Shown here one piece after another: positions 1-8,928 of a DNA stretch of 38,956 bases. The notes under the pieces are model-generated. The model ran no database searches, had not been told where the DNA came from, and saw nothing but the letters and a program-made list of their open reading frames with translations. How positions within the stretch are numbered: the first letter of the stretch is position 1; every line of letters begins with the position of its first letter. The stretch is from positions 1 through 38,956 of the forward strand of contig CALZHT010000018.1 of NCBI GenBank assembly GCA_945787445.1, read 5' to 3'. Both the position numbers and the translations under genes were made by a program. Origin of the DNA: an uncultured Desulfobulbaceae bacterium. GTDB taxonomy: Bacteria; Desulfobacterota; Desulfobulbia; Desulfobulbales; CALZHT01.

Positions 1-689
1 ATCTGAGACAAGCCTGAAAATTCTTCGTTAATTGTTTTTGAAAATTGCGGGTTCTCTTCCATCACACCTTTGGAGATGAGATAACGGGTATAGTAGTTGA
101 TGAAAGACAGCCTTTCGATTAAATAACTTGCGAATTCTGGAACTTCTGGATGGTTTTCTGTAACTGGGTTATGACAAGAAGTGCAAATATCAGCTATGTC
201 TTCGGGTTTAGGAATAGAGGTATTAATGGAGCTGTGACATGTGACGCAGGTTGGTGTGAGACGCGAAGAACCACCTTTTTCCGCCAAAATTCTGTAATGT
301 TTGCTTTTTCTAAAGTTTTTAGCATTTTCTTCGTGACATTTTCCACATGTCATTGATATCTGTTCATATTTGACAGGGGTCAATAGCTGTTGAATATCTT
401 TTCCGTGCGCTTTCTTTTTATCAGAGATATTCGGATTTCCTCCATGACAACCAACGCAGGTGACCCCTTCCAGGGCGTGTATCGATAACTCCCAATCGCG
501 ATAATACTTATAGAGTTTTTTGTTTGTGATGCGAAAATCGGGTTTGCTATGACACTGAATACAACTATTTGTTGCACCCTCCGACGAGGCGGTGGTTACA
601 CTAAAACAGGTTACAATAAGGAAGGCTATAGAGGTTATGAGAAAAGAATCCGATAGGAATTTTCGCTTGAGTTCGTGTGCCATCCTCAT
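1..689 (-). CDS. Multiheme cytochrome c, 3' end outside window
   Basis: Reading the minus strand from 689 gives an uninterrupted frame that leaves the window at base 1, so the C-terminus is missing. It encodes at least 229 residues with a hydrophobic signal segment near residues 14-32 (LITSIAFLIVTCFSVTTAS) followed by five CxxCH haem c motifs: CIQCH, CVGCH, CGKCH, CVTCH and CTSCH. The protein is therefore an exported, covalently haem-bearing electron carrier of the periplasm. More haems may lie beyond the edge. Two in-frame ATGs exist, at 689 and 683; I chose 689 because a GGGGG stretch lies six bases upstream, while for 683 it is too far away. It is transcribed away from the NtrC-type regulator across a 750-base gap. 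The exact family (NapC/NrfH-like, c554-like or other) cannot be decided from this piece. Confidence 0.88.
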   Translation of the reverse strand, partial: MRMAHELKRKFLSDSFLITSIAFLIVTCFSVTTASSEGATNSCIQCHSKPDFRITNKKLYKYYRDWELSIHALEGVTCVGCHGGNPNISDKKKAHGKDIQQLLTPVKYEQISMTCGKCHEENAKNFRKSKHYRILAEKGGSSRLTPTCVTCHSSINTSIPKPEDIADICTSCHNPVTENHPEVPEFASYLIERLSFINYYTRYLISKGVMEENPQFSKTINEEFSGLSQ

Positions 690-1440
690 CTGATACCCCC
701 GGTTCTTTGAATACCTTTTCTTTTTTCAGCCGCCATTATCCTGGTGGAATACATTTTGCTTATTGTTATTGAGATAAAGCCCTTCCCGACAGGATGGTTC
801 GATTATTTGCAATTCCAATGCCAATTTTCAGGAAGGGGATTAACCGCTTGGATTTTAAAAAAAATCAGAACGCCCGAAATCTCAGCCGCTTTATTCTTTG
901 GCGGAAAACACCACAATGCGTTACGGTATTGTAACAAAATGGCTTCATTTATTGCTAGTGTTTGCTAAAGAAGGTATTTTGCTTGAATTTTAAAATGTTA
1001 GGCGCTGTGAGCCAACAACGCACTGTTACATTTTCGTAACGTTTCTTGGCTGCCTGAACCGTAGCATCAGTGGTTATGAGCAAATGGCAGAAAAGGGAAG
1101 CAAAAGCAGGATGAATTGCGACGAGGATGTCTTATTCCATCGATTATTGACGGAGCCCACTGACAAGAGACAACATTTATTGCAGGAATGTGCAATTCAG
1201 AAAAGGAAGTCCCCTGAAGTCATCAATCGGATGAGACTAGGCGGATTTAGTATTCCAGGTGAATTTGTTGGATGAAACTTCCTGAATACTCTCCACCGAA
1301 AATGCTGTAGGGAACGAAATGGAAGGATGACAGCAGGGTGAATCTGAAATCACCGCATTTGTGGATTATTATCTCGTAATTTCAGAACATTAAACTGTGC
1401 AACATTTCCTTAGCGGTCACGGATTTAGGAGAGTGAATAA
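690..1440. other. Long divergent intergenic region
   Basis: This 750-base stretch separates the minus-strand cytochrome from the plus-strand regulator. I see no convincing gene. A 63-codon frame at 1084-1275 begins 44 bases after the second GTTAC palindrome, but it has no ribosome binding site and no recognisable domain. The stretch could instead hold a small RNA. The firmest content is the pair of palindromes at 920-935 and 1025-1040. The regulator's own ribosome binding site, TAGGAGAG, lies just before 1441. Confidence 0.6.
920..1040. promoter_or_regulatory. Paired GTTAC-N6-GTAAC palindromes (A and B)
   Basis: Two 16-base inverted repeats of identical design lie at 920-935 (GTTACGGTATTGTAAC) and 1025-1040 (GTTACATTTTCGTAAC). 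Their starts are 105 bases apart, close to ten helical turns. An equivalent pair occurs at 13806-13925. Dimeric regulators, including activators of the NtrC type, usually bind symmetric sites like these. The neighbouring NtrC-family protein is a candidate binder, but nothing in the sequence proves the pairing. I found no good -24/-12 sigma54 promoter near either site. Confidence 0.6.
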
Positions 1441-2787
1441 ATGAAACACAAACTGCTCATTATTGAGGATGACAAAATCATGAGAGTTACCATCACGGAC
1501 TCTCTGACCATGAAGGGTCATGAAGTTCTCGCCTGTGGTGTTGGGGCTGATGGCATGACTGCTTTTGCAGAAGATGAATTCTCACTGGTCGTTACTGATG
1601 TACTCCTGCCCGATATGAACGGCCTTGATATTTTAGAAAAAATCCTGGAAAAGGACCCGCGGGCCGTGGTCCTCGTCATTACCGCTTACGGGACCATTAA
1701 AGACGCGGTCGAAGCCATGAAACTGGGGGCCTTTGATTATATCACCAAGCCTTTCTCCTTGGAGGAATTCAACCTGATTATCGACCGGGCACTTGAATTG
1801 CGAGAACTTCGGGTGGAAAATGTCAAACTGAAAAAAGATCTCTCTGTCTGCTTCAGCTTTCCGAACATAATAGGCGACAGCCCGGAAATGAACAAAGTGT
1901 ACGAACTCATTGGCAAGGTGTCTAAAATAGATTCAACAGTTCTCATTCTTGGCGAGAGCGGCACCGGCAAAGAACTGGCAGCCTCAACAATCCACTATCA
2001 AAGCGATCGCAGAAAGGGGCCCTTTATCAAGGTAAACTGTGCCGCTTTACCTGATAATCTGGTTGAAAGTGAATTTTTTGGCGTCGAGAAAGGGGCATTT
2101 ACCGGGGCGGACCGCAGAAAACCAGGTAGATTTGAGCGGGCGGACAAAGGGACGATCTTTCTGGATGAGATAGGCGACCTGTCAGCCGGGGTGCAGACAA
2201 AGCTCCTCAGAGTCCTGCAGGATGGGTCCTTTGAAAGGCTTGGCGGCACCCAGACCTTAAAGGTGGATGTAAGGGTTATTACGGCGACGAATAAGAATAT
2301 CGAAGAGGAGGTAAAAGAAGGGAAATTCAGAGAAGACCTCTATTACAGACTGAATGTTATCCCCATCCGTATGCCTGCCCTCAAAGAACGTAAGGAAGAT
2401 ATTCCTCCCCTTATTGACTCTTTTCTGGCGAATTATAACTGCTCTTTTGGGAAAAAGGTCGCATTGAGTTCCGAGGCAATAACGGCCCTGTTGGATTATA
2501 GCTATCCAGGTAATGTCAGAGAGCTGAAAAATATCCTGGAAAGATTGGTAGCGCTTGCCTCGTCTGATGTTGTTACAGTAGATTCACTTCCGAGGCATGT
2601 GGCAAAGCAAAGGGGGAAAATTGCAACCACTGTTCCTTTGGCTGAAGTGGCGGCCGAAGCGGAAAAGGCACACATCATGAGAACACTGAAATCTGTCAAA
2701 GGCAACAAGACAAGAACCGCAGAGCTCCTTGGCATCAGCAGAAAAACACTGTGGGAGAAAATAAAGCTGTACAACATTGAATCATAA
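1441..2787 (+). CDS. NtrC-family sigma54-dependent response regulator
   Basis: This 448-residue protein has the full three-domain plan of a bacterial enhancer-binding activator. The receiver domain covers residues 1-115, with acidic D10/D11, phospho-acceptor D53 (VVTDVLLPD) and K103 (ITKPF). The AAA+ domain covers about 138-370, with Walker A GESGTGKE at 171-178, the sigma54-contacting GAFTGA loop at 218-223 and Walker B LDEIG near 241. A Fis-type helix-turn-helix ends the chain (KTRTAELLGISRKTLWEKI). By family knowledge, phosphorylation drives oligomerisation, ATP hydrolysis and open-complex formation by sigma54 polymerase. The start is supported by TAGGAGAG eight bases upstream. No histidine kinase is adjacent, so it is an orphan here. 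It converges with the nuo operon, ending 98 bases from the nuoN stop. Target genes are unknown; the GTTAC palindromes are candidates. Confidence 0.95.
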   Translation: MKHKLLIIEDDKIMRVTITDSLTMKGHEVLACGVGADGMTAFAEDEFSLVVTDVLLPDMNGLDILEKILEKDPRAVVLVITAYGTIKDAVEAMKLGAFDYITKPFSLEEFNLIIDRALELRELRVENVKLKKDLSVCFSFPNIIGDSPEMNKVYELIGKVSKIDSTVLILGESGTGKELAASTIHYQSDRRKGPFIKVNCAALPDNLVESEFFGVEKGAFTGADRRKPGRFERADKGTIFLDEIGDLSAGVQTKLLRVLQDGSFERLGGTQTLKVDVRVITATNKNIEEEVKEGKFREDLYYRLNVIPIRMPALKERKEDIPPLIDSFLANYNCSFGKKVALSSEAITALLDYSYPGNVRELKNILERLVALASSDVVTVDSLPRHVAKQRGKIATTVPLAEVAAEAEKAHIMRTLKSVKGNKTRTAELLGISRKTLWEKIKLYNIES

Positions 2788-2884
2788 TCCGACCATACCG
2801 GAAAAGTTATTTCAGATCCGATACCAGTTTCTCTTAGTCTTATTTGTTCAAAGATACTGGATCCGCAAATTTCGCTCATTGGGA

Positions 2885-4309
2885 TTATTGAACAATAAGC
2901 AGAATTTTTGTGCTGATCATTGGGACAAGACCTAGCAGGATCATGAATACAGTGAGGATGGCAAGGCTTGATTGCTGGACAAAACTGACCTCGAAAACCA
3001 TGGGGCCGGCTGTCGGCTGCAGAATATAGGCCTCCTTAATCAGCAGCAGATAATAGTATAGGGATACCGTGGAATTCAGGGCGGCAAAGATAACCATAAA
3101 GTAATATCCTTCCTGTGCTGCAGAGGCAAACAGCATGAATTTTCCGATAAATCCTGCCAGAGGTGGGATGCCGGCCAGGGAAAACATGCTGAGTAGTAAA
3201 ATAGCGGCAAGAGTCGGACTCTGTTTTCCGAGGCCGCGCAGCGAGGCAAATTCCTCTGTCCTTTTCTGGCTGACAATTGAGATAATGAAAAATGTTGCAT
3301 AATTGGCAGCAGCGTAAATCAGCAGATAATAAATTATGGAAGCCCTGCCCATTTCCGCCTGGCCGGCCAGGGCCAGAAGAATATATCCGGCCTGGGCGAT
3401 TGAGGAGTAGGCCATGAATCGGCATAAATTCTTCTGTTTCAAGGCGCCGAGATTGCCGACGGTCATGGTGGCACCGGCCAGAAGCAGAATGAGATACTGC
3501 AGCCGAGGATGGAGGGGGGCCAGCGGGCCATAGAGCAGAACGATCAGGAAGGCAATGGCGGTGGCCTTTGACGACACCGATATAAAGGCGGTAACCGGGG
3601 TTGGCGCGCCCTCATAAACATCCGGAGCCCACATATGAAACGGGAAAAGCGTGAGTTTGAAGCCAATGGCTGCAAAGATAAAAAGGAGTCCCAAAAAGAG
3701 CAATGGGTGCAGGGGGTATTGTGTTGCAAAGGCCAGAATGTTTACAAAACGCAGGCTGCCCACCGCCCCATAAATAAAGGAGTAGCCAAACAGCAGGATG
3801 CCTGTTGAAAGGGCGCCCATAACGATGAATTTGGTGGAGGCCTCTGCCGACAGATCATCGCCTTTCCTGAAAGCGCTCAGGACATACAAAGGAATTGTGG
3901 CCAGTTCCATACCGATAAATAAGGTTAGCAGGCCGGTGGCGGAAACCACGGTGAACATGCCGAAGGTACAGAAAAGAACAATACCGTAAAATTCCCCCAT
4001 TGCCCGCATGGGCCCTCGAAAATTCCCTTTTTCAGTGAAGTAATATCTGGAAAGTAACACGGTAAAAAAAGCGGAAATCACAAAAATCTGTTTAAACAGG
4101 AGTGCGAGACCGGATACCTGATAGGTGCCGAAAAAAACAACGGTCCGGTCGTATGGCAGACAAAGCAGCAGGATAAAATTGAACAGCAGGCCGGACCAGG
4201 TCAGCTGAAACGTGACAACGGGTTCCCGCTTCCTGCTGAACAGGTCAATTCCAAGCACAGTAAACCCCTGCAGAAGGATAAAAAGATCAGGGAGGAGCAG
4301 ACTGTTCAT
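2885..4309 (-). CDS. nuoN: Complex I subunit N (ND2-type antiporter-like)
   Basis: This 474-residue integral membrane protein has about 14 hydrophobic helices and the proton-channel signature of the Mrp/ND2/4/5 family. A central helix pair carries FKLTLFPFHMWAPDVYEGAPTPVTAF, which includes the conserved lysine and the PFHxWxPDxYEGAP motif. It forms one of the three antiporter-like proton channels in the membrane arm of complex I. It is the last gene of the minus-strand operon, starting four bases after the nuoM stop at 4314. Length is normal for the family. No clear Rho-independent terminator follows in the 98 bases before the convergent regulator gene. The AP(T)P and lysine motifs separate it from NuoM and NuoL, so the assignment is firm. 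Confidence 0.96.
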   Translation of the reverse strand: MNSLLLPDLFILLQGFTVLGIDLFSRKREPVVTFQLTWSGLLFNFILLLCLPYDRTVVFFGTYQVSGLALLFKQIFVISAFFTVLLSRYYFTEKGNFRGPMRAMGEFYGIVLFCTFGMFTVVSATGLLTLFIGMELATIPLYVLSAFRKGDDLSAEASTKFIVMGALSTGILLFGYSFIYGAVGSLRFVNILAFATQYPLHPLLFLGLLFIFAAIGFKLTLFPFHMWAPDVYEGAPTPVTAFISVSSKATAIAFLIVLLYGPLAPLHPRLQYLILLLAGATMTVGNLGALKQKNLCRFMAYSSIAQAGYILLALAGQAEMGRASIIYYLLIYAAANYATFFIISIVSQKRTEEFASLRGLGKQSPTLAAILLLSMFSLAGIPPLAGFIGKFMLFASAAQEGYYFMVIFAALNSTVSLYYYLLLIKEAYILQPTAGPMVFEVSFVQQSSLAILTVFMILLGLVPMISTKILLIVQ

Positions 4310-4313
4310 AGCA

Positions 4314-5825
4314 TTACCGCGTCACATTGTTGACAATCGGCTCGATTGCGCTGTTCACCAGGTTGATTATCCAGCCCGGCAGTATGCCCATTCCACAGAT
4401 CAGGAATACCAGGATGGCAATGGGAAGTTTTTCAACCAGAGTCGCATCGGATAACGCATTGAATTTCTCATTGAGAGGGCCGTTGATCGCGAAATTGGCT
4501 GAACGAATAATATATACTGCTGAAATAACAATGGAGAGCACGGCCAAAACCGTGCAGATCCTGTTGATGGGATTAGCATTGGCAAAAGAACCGATGAATA
4601 TGGTTGCTTCGGCCACAAATCCGGAAAGACCGGGAAGACCCAGACCGGTCAGCCCGGCAATCACAAAGGCAACGGACAAGAACGGCATAACCTTCATGAG
4701 GCCGCCCATTTCATGGATTTGCCTGGTCCGGGTCCGGCTGTAAATCATGCCGATCAGGGCGAAAAAAAGGGCGGTCATCAGACCGTGGGAGACCATCTGT
4801 AGAACAGCACCTTTCAGACCGACATAGGTCATGGCCAGCAGGCCGAACAGGACCAGGCCGCAATGGGATACCGATGAGTAGGCGGTAATGTATTTCAGAT
4901 CGGTCTGGCGGATTGCCCCAAAGGCGCCATAGACTATATTGATGGTCACCAGCACCAGAAAAAATTCCACCCACATTTGTGCTCCTTCCGGCATCAGGTA
5001 CATGGCCACCCGCAGGCAGCCATAGCCGCCCAGCTTCATCAAGACTCCGGCGTGCAGCATGGACACGGCAGTCGGGGCCGAGGCATGACCGTCCGGCGAC
5101 CAGGTATGGAACGGAAACAGGCCGCCCAACAAGCCGAAGCCGATAAACAGGGCTGGGAATCCCCACACCTGCAGGGATTCCGGAAATCGTATCCGGGAAA
5201 GTTTCAATATATCAAAACTGGCTATGCCGGATTCATAGTACATGGCCAGAATACCGGCAAAGATAAGGGCGGATCCGGCCACCAGCATGAGGGTCAGTTT
5301 CATGGCCGAGTATTCCTTGTCCCCGGTTCCCCAGATGCCGATCAGCAGGTACATGGGGAGGACCGCAACTTCATAGAATAAAAACAGGGTAAAAAGATCA
5401 AAAGAGACAAAGACGCCATAGACCCCGCCTACCAGTACATTCAGTAGAATAAAGAACTCCTTGGCCTGCTCTTTAAGCTCCCAACTGGCCAGCACCCCAC
5501 AGAAGATTACGATGCCGGTCAACAGCAGCATCAGAACCGAGATCCCATCCACCCCAATATTGTAGGCGATGTTCAGCATCGAAAACCAGGGAACATTTAA
5601 AGTGAAATACAGCACGGTATACCGGGTATCGACGCCGGTTTCAGCTAAAGAAACCCTGGCAGCAAACAGCAAGGTGAGCCAGATAATCAAGACGAGGTTG
5701 AATCCTGAACCGGTCAACGATATTTTTTTTATCAGCTGATGGTTCGCCCGGCCGACCGGCACGATAAGCATGCCGGTAAGAAACGGCAGCAGCCAGATAG
5801 ATGTGAGTAAGGTCGATCCGTCCAT
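4314..5825 (-). CDS. nuoM: Complex I subunit M (ND4-type antiporter-like)
   Basis: This 503-residue polytopic membrane protein has the family hallmarks of NuoM: the early conserved glutamate in LFLFYEVAVLPMYLLIGIWG and the central LFPFHTWSPDGHASAPTAVSMLHAGVLMKLGGYG segment with a channel lysine. It provides a proton-translocation half-channel pair in the membrane arm. The start codon is separated from the upstream nuoL stop by 138 bases, most of which is a palindromic repeat element at 5854-5962; this interrupts the otherwise tight operon. Its stop is four bases from nuoN. The ribosome binding site before 5825 is weak (AAAGA at long spacing), which could mean translation depends on local structure. 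Function is certain at family level. Confidence 0.96.
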   Translation of the reverse strand: MDGSTLLTSIWLLPFLTGMLIVPVGRANHQLIKKISLTGSGFNLVLIIWLTLLFAARVSLAETGVDTRYTVLYFTLNVPWFSMLNIAYNIGVDGISVLMLLLTGIVIFCGVLASWELKEQAKEFFILLNVLVGGVYGVFVSFDLFTLFLFYEVAVLPMYLLIGIWGTGDKEYSAMKLTLMLVAGSALIFAGILAMYYESGIASFDILKLSRIRFPESLQVWGFPALFIGFGLLGGLFPFHTWSPDGHASAPTAVSMLHAGVLMKLGGYGCLRVAMYLMPEGAQMWVEFFLVLVTINIVYGAFGAIRQTDLKYITAYSSVSHCGLVLFGLLAMTYVGLKGAVLQMVSHGLMTALFFALIGMIYSRTRTRQIHEMGGLMKVMPFLSVAFVIAGLTGLGLPGLSGFVAEATIFIGSFANANPINRICTVLAVLSIVISAVYIIRSANFAINGPLNEKFNALSDATLVEKLPIAILVFLICGMGILPGWIINLVNSAIEPIVNNVTR

Positions 5826-5853
5826 GATTTTATTTTCGTGTCTTTCCCCATCC

Positions 5854-5962
5854 TGTAAGCGTTTACAGGTGCCGTAGATGCGTGTGATCAGGGTGATCAG
5901 CGATAGCCCGTTATGCTGGTTACCCGGAGCGCGCGCAGATGCGGGGCCTGTGATCGCTTACA
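5854..5962. repeat. Intra-operon palindromic element 1 (nuoL/nuoM gap)
   Basis: This 109-base element has imperfect inverted arms. The left arm starts TGTAAGCGTTTACAGG and the right arm, read on the other strand, starts TGTAAGCGATCACAGG. It ends two bases before the nuoL stop codon, so it lies directly downstream of nuoL in the direction of transcription. It shares with the elements at 8304-8413 and 10606-10758 a short AGATG box present in direct rather than inverted orientation in both arms, and a central core near GATAGCCCG. It should fold as a long stem in the nuo mRNA. Confidence 0.75.
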
Positions 5963-5963
5963 A

Positions 5964-7937
5964 CTAAATAGGTAAACGTCCCAACACATACAGCAGAATA
6001 ATCCCGATAGCCGTGGCTCCAAGATACACGGTAAGCTGGCCGTTCTGGGCCAGCCTGATGCCGGTGCCGCAAATATGCAGGAACCTGCCGACCATGTTCA
6101 CCGCTCCATCCACGATATGTCTGTCAAACCATTTGATTGGTGCGGCAATGTAACTGAAAATGATCTTATGAGTCACAAAGAGATACAGTTCATCAATGTA
6201 TAATTTATTGACAACAAGCTGATACCCTATACCCCTCCGACGGGTAAGCAGCCGGACATGCGAAAGGTCTCCCCGGCCGTATAAATACCAGGCAATGATA
6301 ATACCTGTTACCGCCAGCAGGTTGGCGCACACCGGCAGCCATAGAGGATGGCCAGGAAGGAGTTGCTTATCTGCAGCCCAAACCATGGGTGACGAGAAAT
6401 ATGCACTGAAAATTTCTTTCGAAAAATAACCGGCGACAACCGTTGGGATTGCTAAAATGACGATGGAAAAACTCATCAGCGGATCTTCCGTTTTCAGTTG
6501 ACGGCCGAAAGTCGTTTGCCCGTGAAAAACCATGAAAAAAAGGCGGAACATATATAAGGCGGTGATGCCGCTGCTGAGCAGACCGACGCCAAATGTAAGA
6601 TAGTGCCCGGATTGCCAGGCCCCCAGGAGAATTTCGTCTTTGGACCAGAAACCGGCAAAGGGGAAAATGCCGGAAATTGCCAGGCAGGCGGCCAGCATGG
6701 ACCAATAGGTTTTCGGCATGGCTTTCCTGAGACCGCCCATCCTGCCGATATCGTTCGTGTGTATCGTATGAATGATGGCCCCGGCTCCGAGGAACAGCAG
6801 ACATTTGTAAAAAGCATGGGTGAAAATGTGGAACATCGAAGCACTGTAGCCCAGTGGATTGATGCCGGCCGTAGTGGGATTATCCACCACTTGAGACGCT
6901 CCCAGTGAAAACATCATATAACCCAGTTGTGAGAGGGTCGAATAGGCAAGAATTCGTTTAATATCATGCTGGGTGAGGGCGATGACTGCCGCGAAAAGTG
7001 TGGTAAAGGCGCCGACCAACTGCACGATGGTCAGGGTTAGGGCAGAGGCGGCAAAGAGCGGGAACATGCGGGCCGTCAAAAAAACTCCGGCCACAACCAT
7101 GGTGGCGGAATGGATAATTGCCGAAACAGGGGTGGGCCCTTCCATGGCGTCCGGCAGCCAGATATGCAGGGGGAACATGGCCGACTTTCCCCAACCACCG
7201 GCAAAAATCAGCAGGCAGGAAAGGGCCAGGAGATTGACCCCAATTCCCTTGACCATGAACATTTTATTTAAAATGGCGGCGGTTTCGGGAGCATTGAGAT
7301 CCTGAAAATCAAAATTTCCTATGAAATAACCGACCATGATTATGCCGAGAAGAAAAAATGCATCGGCAAAACGGGTGATGATAAATGCCTTTTTACCGGC
7401 CGTCACTGCTGCCGGCTTATGATACCAGAAGCTGATAAGAACATAGGATGACACCCCCACTAACTCCCAGAAAACATACATCTGGAAAATATTGGTTGCC
7501 ACCACCAGCCCCAGCATTGAAAAGGCGAAGAAGGAAAGCAGAGCAAAGAATCTGCCGAAACCCTCATCACCTTCCATATAACCAAGGGAATAAATCTGAA
7601 CCAGAAAACCGATCACCGTGATAACGACAATCATCATCACCGAGATGGGATCCAGATATATACCCATGCGGACAGTCAAATCCGGCGAGATGTTGAGCCA
7701 GTCGAATTGATTTACCAGCAATGTCTTGTCCGGAAAAAGGTGCGGCCGAGCCAGCACCCTGCGATAATACCCGTAAGTAATACCGATACCGCAAACCATG
7801 GATAAGCCGGAAAACAGGACCGACAGGAGGCCGGCCGCCCGGCGGTTGTATCTGCCCAGCCAGAGGCCGATGATCAGGAAAGCGAGAAATGGCCAGAGGA
7901 GAACCAGATAGCTGTAGGAGAGAAACAGATCAGCCAT
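5964..7937 (-). CDS. nuoL: Complex I subunit L (ND5-type antiporter-like)
   Basis: This 657-residue protein is the distal proton-pumping subunit of complex I. It shows the ND5 signature: a conserved glutamate in MYVFWELVGVSSYVLISFWY, the GKSAMFPLHIWLPDAMEGPTPVSAIIHSATMVVAG segment with channel lysine and histidines, and a long C-terminal extension that includes the lateral helix region. I start it at 7937 (MADLFLSY) rather than at an upstream in-frame codon at 8003. A GGAGG lies six bases before 7937, and the longer version would overlap most of the nuoK C-terminus. The chosen start overlaps the nuoK stop by eight bases, which is typical of translational coupling. Downstream it is followed within two bases of the stop by palindromic element 1. 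Confidence 0.96.
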   Translation of the reverse strand: MADLFLSYSYLVLLWPFLAFLIIGLWLGRYNRRAAGLLSVLFSGLSMVCGIGITYGYYRRVLARPHLFPDKTLLVNQFDWLNISPDLTVRMGIYLDPISVMMIVVITVIGFLVQIYSLGYMEGDEGFGRFFALLSFFAFSMLGLVVATNIFQMYVFWELVGVSSYVLISFWYHKPAAVTAGKKAFIITRFADAFFLLGIIMVGYFIGNFDFQDLNAPETAAILNKMFMVKGIGVNLLALSCLLIFAGGWGKSAMFPLHIWLPDAMEGPTPVSAIIHSATMVVAGVFLTARMFPLFAASALTLTIVQLVGAFTTLFAAVIALTQHDIKRILAYSTLSQLGYMMFSLGASQVVDNPTTAGINPLGYSASMFHIFTHAFYKCLLFLGAGAIIHTIHTNDIGRMGGLRKAMPKTYWSMLAACLAISGIFPFAGFWSKDEILLGAWQSGHYLTFGVGLLSSGITALYMFRLFFMVFHGQTTFGRQLKTEDPLMSFSIVILAIPTVVAGYFSKEIFSAYFSSPMVWAADKQLLPGHPLWLPVCANLLAVTGIIIAWYLYGRGDLSHVRLLTRRRGIGYQLVVNKLYIDELYLFVTHKIIFSYIAAPIKWFDRHIVDGAVNMVGRFLHICGTGIRLAQNGQLTVYLGATAIGIILLYVLGRLPI

Positions 7938-8235
7938 GGAGGGCCTCCAATTCACGGACATCCAGGTTCTTTCGGTGTCTGTACATAGAGATAATGATAG
8001 CAAGGGCTACGGCCATTTCACAGGCCGAGACTGCCATGACAAAAACAGGAAAAATTGCCCCGGCTGTTGGATCTGCTGTTGTAAAACGGGCAAAGGCAAT
8101 GAAGTTGATATTGGCTGCGTTGAGAATGATTTCAATGGACAAAAGTATGCCGATGAGATGTCTACGCGTTAAAACGCCGTAAACACCGATAGCGAAAAGA
8201 AAAAGCGTCAGGATGAGGCAGTTTTGTAAAGTCAT
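7930..8235 (-). CDS. nuoK: Complex I subunit K (ND4L-type)
   Basis: This 101-residue three-helix membrane protein has the ND4L pattern, with the conserved glutamates of the E-channel in SIEIILNAANINFIAF and VSACEMAVALAII. It transmits conformational and charge changes between the quinone site and the antiporter-like subunits. I chose the ATG at 8235 (MTLQNCL), which gives the standard family length and has AAAGG eight bases upstream. An in-frame codon at 8271 would add 12 residues translated from a repeat arm, which I regard as artefactual. Its 3' end overlaps nuoL by eight bases. The 183-base gap upstream, towards nuoJ, is occupied by palindromic element 2. Confidence 0.95.
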   Translation of the reverse strand: MTLQNCLILTLFLFAIGVYGVLTRRHLIGILLSIEIILNAANINFIAFARFTTADPTAGAIFPVFVMAVSACEMAVALAIIISMYRHRKNLDVRELEALHG

Positions 8236-8252
8236 TATGCATACCTTTTGTT

Positions 8253-8413
8253 GTAACTGATCACGGGGCATGAACTAAATTTAGTGTCTGCACCCTTTTG
8301 TTCGTAATTGATCACAGGGTGGTGCAGATGCGCGAAAGAGGCTTAAGAGTCTATAGCCCGCCTATGTGCGTGAGCCGATGACAAAGCAGATGCGCCACTC
8401 TGTGATCAATTAC
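8253..8413. repeat. Intra-operon palindromic element 2 plus an extra half arm
   Basis: The full element is 8304-8413. Its left arm starts GTAATTGATCACAGGGTGG, and the right arm on the opposite strand starts GTAATTGATCACAGAGTGG; about 24 of 29 arm positions match. A GCAGATGCG box occurs in the same orientation in both arms, breaking the symmetry exactly as in elements 1 and 3. The central core contains CTATAGCCCGCCTATG. A further lone arm (GTAACTGATCACGGGG) begins at 8253, followed by the perfect 12-base palindrome ACTAAATTTAGT. The element begins six bases beyond the nuoJ stop codon, on its downstream side. Confidence 0.8.
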
Positions 8414-8418
8414 CTTTA

Positions 8419-8928
8419 CTACTTATCCTTGCGGGCGATTACTACTGCTCCTACCAGTGAGATAAACAGCAGCACGGAGACTATTTCAAAGGGCACAATA
8501 AACCCGTCACTGGTGGTGTCTAACAGCCGCAAGCCAATCTGCTCAAGCCCGCCGGCCTCCTCGTCGGCCTGCATAGCAACATTTTCAGGTTGTATGGAAT
8601 CGATGACCAGATAAAAAATTAGTCCGCCTAATGCTCCGGAGATTGCAAGCCCCCAGACCTTTTGCCCGGGACCTGGCGCAAGGGATTCTTCTCCCAAGCG
8701 GGTTGTTAAGAGAATTATTATCAGGATAAAAACAACTATCCCGCCGATATAGACCATGATCTGGGCCAGAGCGACAAATTCCATCTGCAGGAGGATATAG
8801 AGGGCGGCGGTGACAAAAAAGGACCCAATGAGTGAAATTGCCCCGTGCAGCAGGTTGGGCAGGATTACTACAAGCAAGGAAGATAACACTAGAAGTCCTG
8901 CCAGTCCGTAAAACAGAAAATCATGCAT
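8419..8928 (-). CDS. nuoJ: Complex I subunit J (ND6-type)
   Basis: This 169-residue protein has five predicted helices and the conserved NuoJ stretch ALAQIMVYIGGIVVFILIIILLTTR, where the third helix carries the pi-bulge region (MVYIGGIVVF) important for conformational coupling to the quinone site. It sits in the membrane arm between NuoH/A and NuoK. Start and upstream stop overlap as ATGA with nuoI at 8928-8930, which supports this start and translational coupling. The C-terminus (GAVVIARKDK) matches the family's conserved end. Just after the stop, transcription enters palindromic element 2. Confidence 0.95.
   Translation of the reverse strand: MHDFLFYGLAGLLVLSSLLVVILPNLLHGAISLIGSFFVTAALYILLQMEFVALAQIMVYIGGIVVFILIIILLTTRLGEESLAPGPGQKVWGLAISGALGGLIFYLVIDSIQPENVAMQADEEAGGLEQIGLRLLDTTSDGFIVPFEIVSVLLFISLVGAVVIARKDK

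Noticed and set aside
940-1080. Sigma54 -24/-12 promoter near palindromes A and B
   Set aside because: GG and GC pairs are present but the spacing is 11 or 14 bases instead of 10; the same check failed near palindrome D, with 8 bases.
1084-1275. 63-codon open frame after palindrome B
   Set aside because: No ribosome binding site, no motif and unremarkable composition; kept only as a note in the intergenic entry.
8236-8271. Longer nuoK with 12 extra residues
   Set aside because: The extension is translated repeat arm; the start at 8235 gives the family length and has a good ribosome binding site.
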